Shown in pieces: positions 63,464 to 64,000 of a stretch of 64,000 nucleotides of DNA. Position 1 is the first letter of the stretch. Each line of letters begins with the position of its first letter. The stretch is from contig NZ_JAHQYI010000001.1 of assembly GCF_019061125.1 (NCBI RefSeq), forward strand, positions 1,798,001 through 1,862,000. The letters are read 5' to 3'. The DNA comes from Microbacterium sp. NC79 (lineage in GTDB: Bacteria; Actinomycetota; Actinomycetes; Actinomycetales; Microbacteriaceae). The notes beneath the pieces are model-generated. The model was not told the origin of the DNA. It saw nothing but the letters and a program-made list of their open reading frames with translations, and searched no databases. The position numbers and the translations under genes are program-made.

Positions 63464-63917
63464 TGACGGTTGGTACGTGACGCACCGGAAAGTTCACGCT
63501 TGACGCGATGAAGCACCATTCATTGGCGTCGTGATGCGCTGCGATGGCATCGCCAATCATGGATTCGTCGGCAACCGTCACACGCGGATGCAGCACCACT
63601 TCGCTGAAGTGACCACCGTTGCCCTCTTGCACCATGGTTCCGGTTGCTTCATCGCGATAGCTGGTGACCACGACGCCTCGTGTCACGCACGCGTGGAGAT
63701 AGCTCAGCAGGTGGCATTCGGCGAGCGCCGAGATGAGCAGGTCTTCTGGATTCCATTTCGCACTGTCGCCGCGGAACGGGCGATCTGCGGAAGCGAGGAC
63801 ATCGGGCTTGCCTGCGACTTCGAGGGTGACGCTACGCGCATAGTCACGGTAGCCGCTCGTGCCTGACCCGCTGTTGCCCGTCCAGGTTGCCGTTACTGCG
63901 TAGTGGTGCTCAGCCAT
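63453..63917 (-). CDS. OsmC/Ohr-family protein
   Basis: 154 residues. The two redox-active cysteines of the family are present in LISALAECHLLSYLHACV (about residues 68-70) and in NEWCFIASSVNFPV (about 134). N-terminal YAVTATWTGNSGSGTSGYRDY matches OsmC-like peroxidases rather than Ohr. It reduces organic hydroperoxides. The gene's 3' end is the last half-unit of a tandem repeat, suggesting its stop arose by repeat expansion; only the last ~4 residues are affected. Confidence 0.85.
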   Translation of the reverse strand: MAEHHYAVTATWTGNSGSGTSGYRDYARSVTLEVAGKPDVLASADRPFRGDSAKWNPEDLLISALAECHLLSYLHACVTRGVVVTSYRDEATGTMVQEGNGGHFSEVVLHPRVTVADESMIGDAIAAHHDANEWCFIASSVNFPVRHVPTVTVG

Positions 63918-63957
63918 GCGCCTAGTTTGGCACGACGCGCGCGTTAGGCTTGATGTC

Positions 63958-64000
63958 GTGTCTGAAACTTTTGCCGTAACCGAAGCTGTTGAACTTGCCG
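63958..64000 (+). CDS. Start of an unidentified gene (runs off right edge)
   Basis: GTG at 63958 follows TTAGGCT at leaderless spacing and opens a frame of 14 codons (VSETFAVTEAVELA) before the window ends. Divergent from osmC. Too short to name. Confidence 0.45.
   Translation, partial: MSETFAVTEAVELA

Noticed and set aside
1..64000. tRNA or rRNA genes
   Set aside because: No T-loop GGTTCGAATCC-type block or rRNA segment was seen on either strand in intergenic gaps; a dedicated search could still find a missed one.

Overview
The window looks like chromosomal DNA of a high-GC Gram-positive actinobacterium, most likely a member of Microbacteriaceae or a near relative. The evidence is actinobacterial gene families (a DUF5302 protein, the CE1758/CE1759 flavin pair, a Gly/Lys-type 6-phosphofructokinase, a fused TrpE-TrpG), MEP-pathway isoprenoid genes, and many GTG/ATG starts that sit 6-7 bases after a TANNNT-like -10 box, typical of leaderless actinobacterial mRNAs. 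I cannot name the genus. I saw no rRNA, tRNA, CRISPR array, insertion sequence or prophage.

Backbone. Most conserved housekeeping genes lie on the minus strand in a familiar actinobacterial order. From high to low coordinates these are dxr, rseP, ispG, (pntA-pntB, alaX), proS, two lipoproteins, a LOG protein, nusA-ylxR-infB-rbfA, a kinase-like gene with truB, two membrane proteins, ribF, and far away rpsO and the first codons of pnp at the left edge. Plus-strand genes are wedged into this backbone: a second MurE-like ligase, a Trp-attenuated trpE(G), pcp, mutY with an MFS exporter, and a decayed ppk2. No rimP is seen next to nusA. About 27 kb of accessory genes separate ribF from rpsO, and another 5.7 kb separate rpsO from pnp.

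Left part (1-20 kb): pnp start and leader, DUF5302, the flavin monooxygenase/reductase pair, a membrane acyltransferase, an amidohydrolase, rpsO, a LOG protein with an MFS exporter, an FKBP, a PrsW protease, a FAH-family enzyme, a TetR-MFS unit divergent from a metallo-beta-lactamase, aspA, a PiT phosphate transporter with a small membrane partner, and an oligopeptidase. Middle (20-33 kb): a lone AbiEi/DUF559 nuclease-like gene flanked by two copies of a ~93-bp inverted-repeat element, pfkA, an SNF2 helicase, copA-copZ under a CsoR-type operator, and a SorC-deoC-aldehyde dehydrogenase operon whose last gene is a half-length dehydrogenase. Right part (33-64 kb): the translation/transcription backbone, isoprenoid genes, tryptophan entry, a phospholipid acyltransferase and an OsmC protein.

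Main unexplained signal. The hexamer GGAACC/GGTTCC, mostly as CGGAACC/GGTTCCG, occurs about 150 times by my manual count against roughly 43 expected from base composition. It occurs in both orientations at similar frequency, in genes as well as intergenic DNA. In genes it seems to force GGA-ACC (Gly-Thr) and GTT-CCG (Val-Pro) codon pairs. In gaps it forms clusters, one tandem array and at least one terminator-like inverted pair. This resembles the behaviour of DNA-uptake or methylation/recognition motifs, which I do not know to be described for this group.
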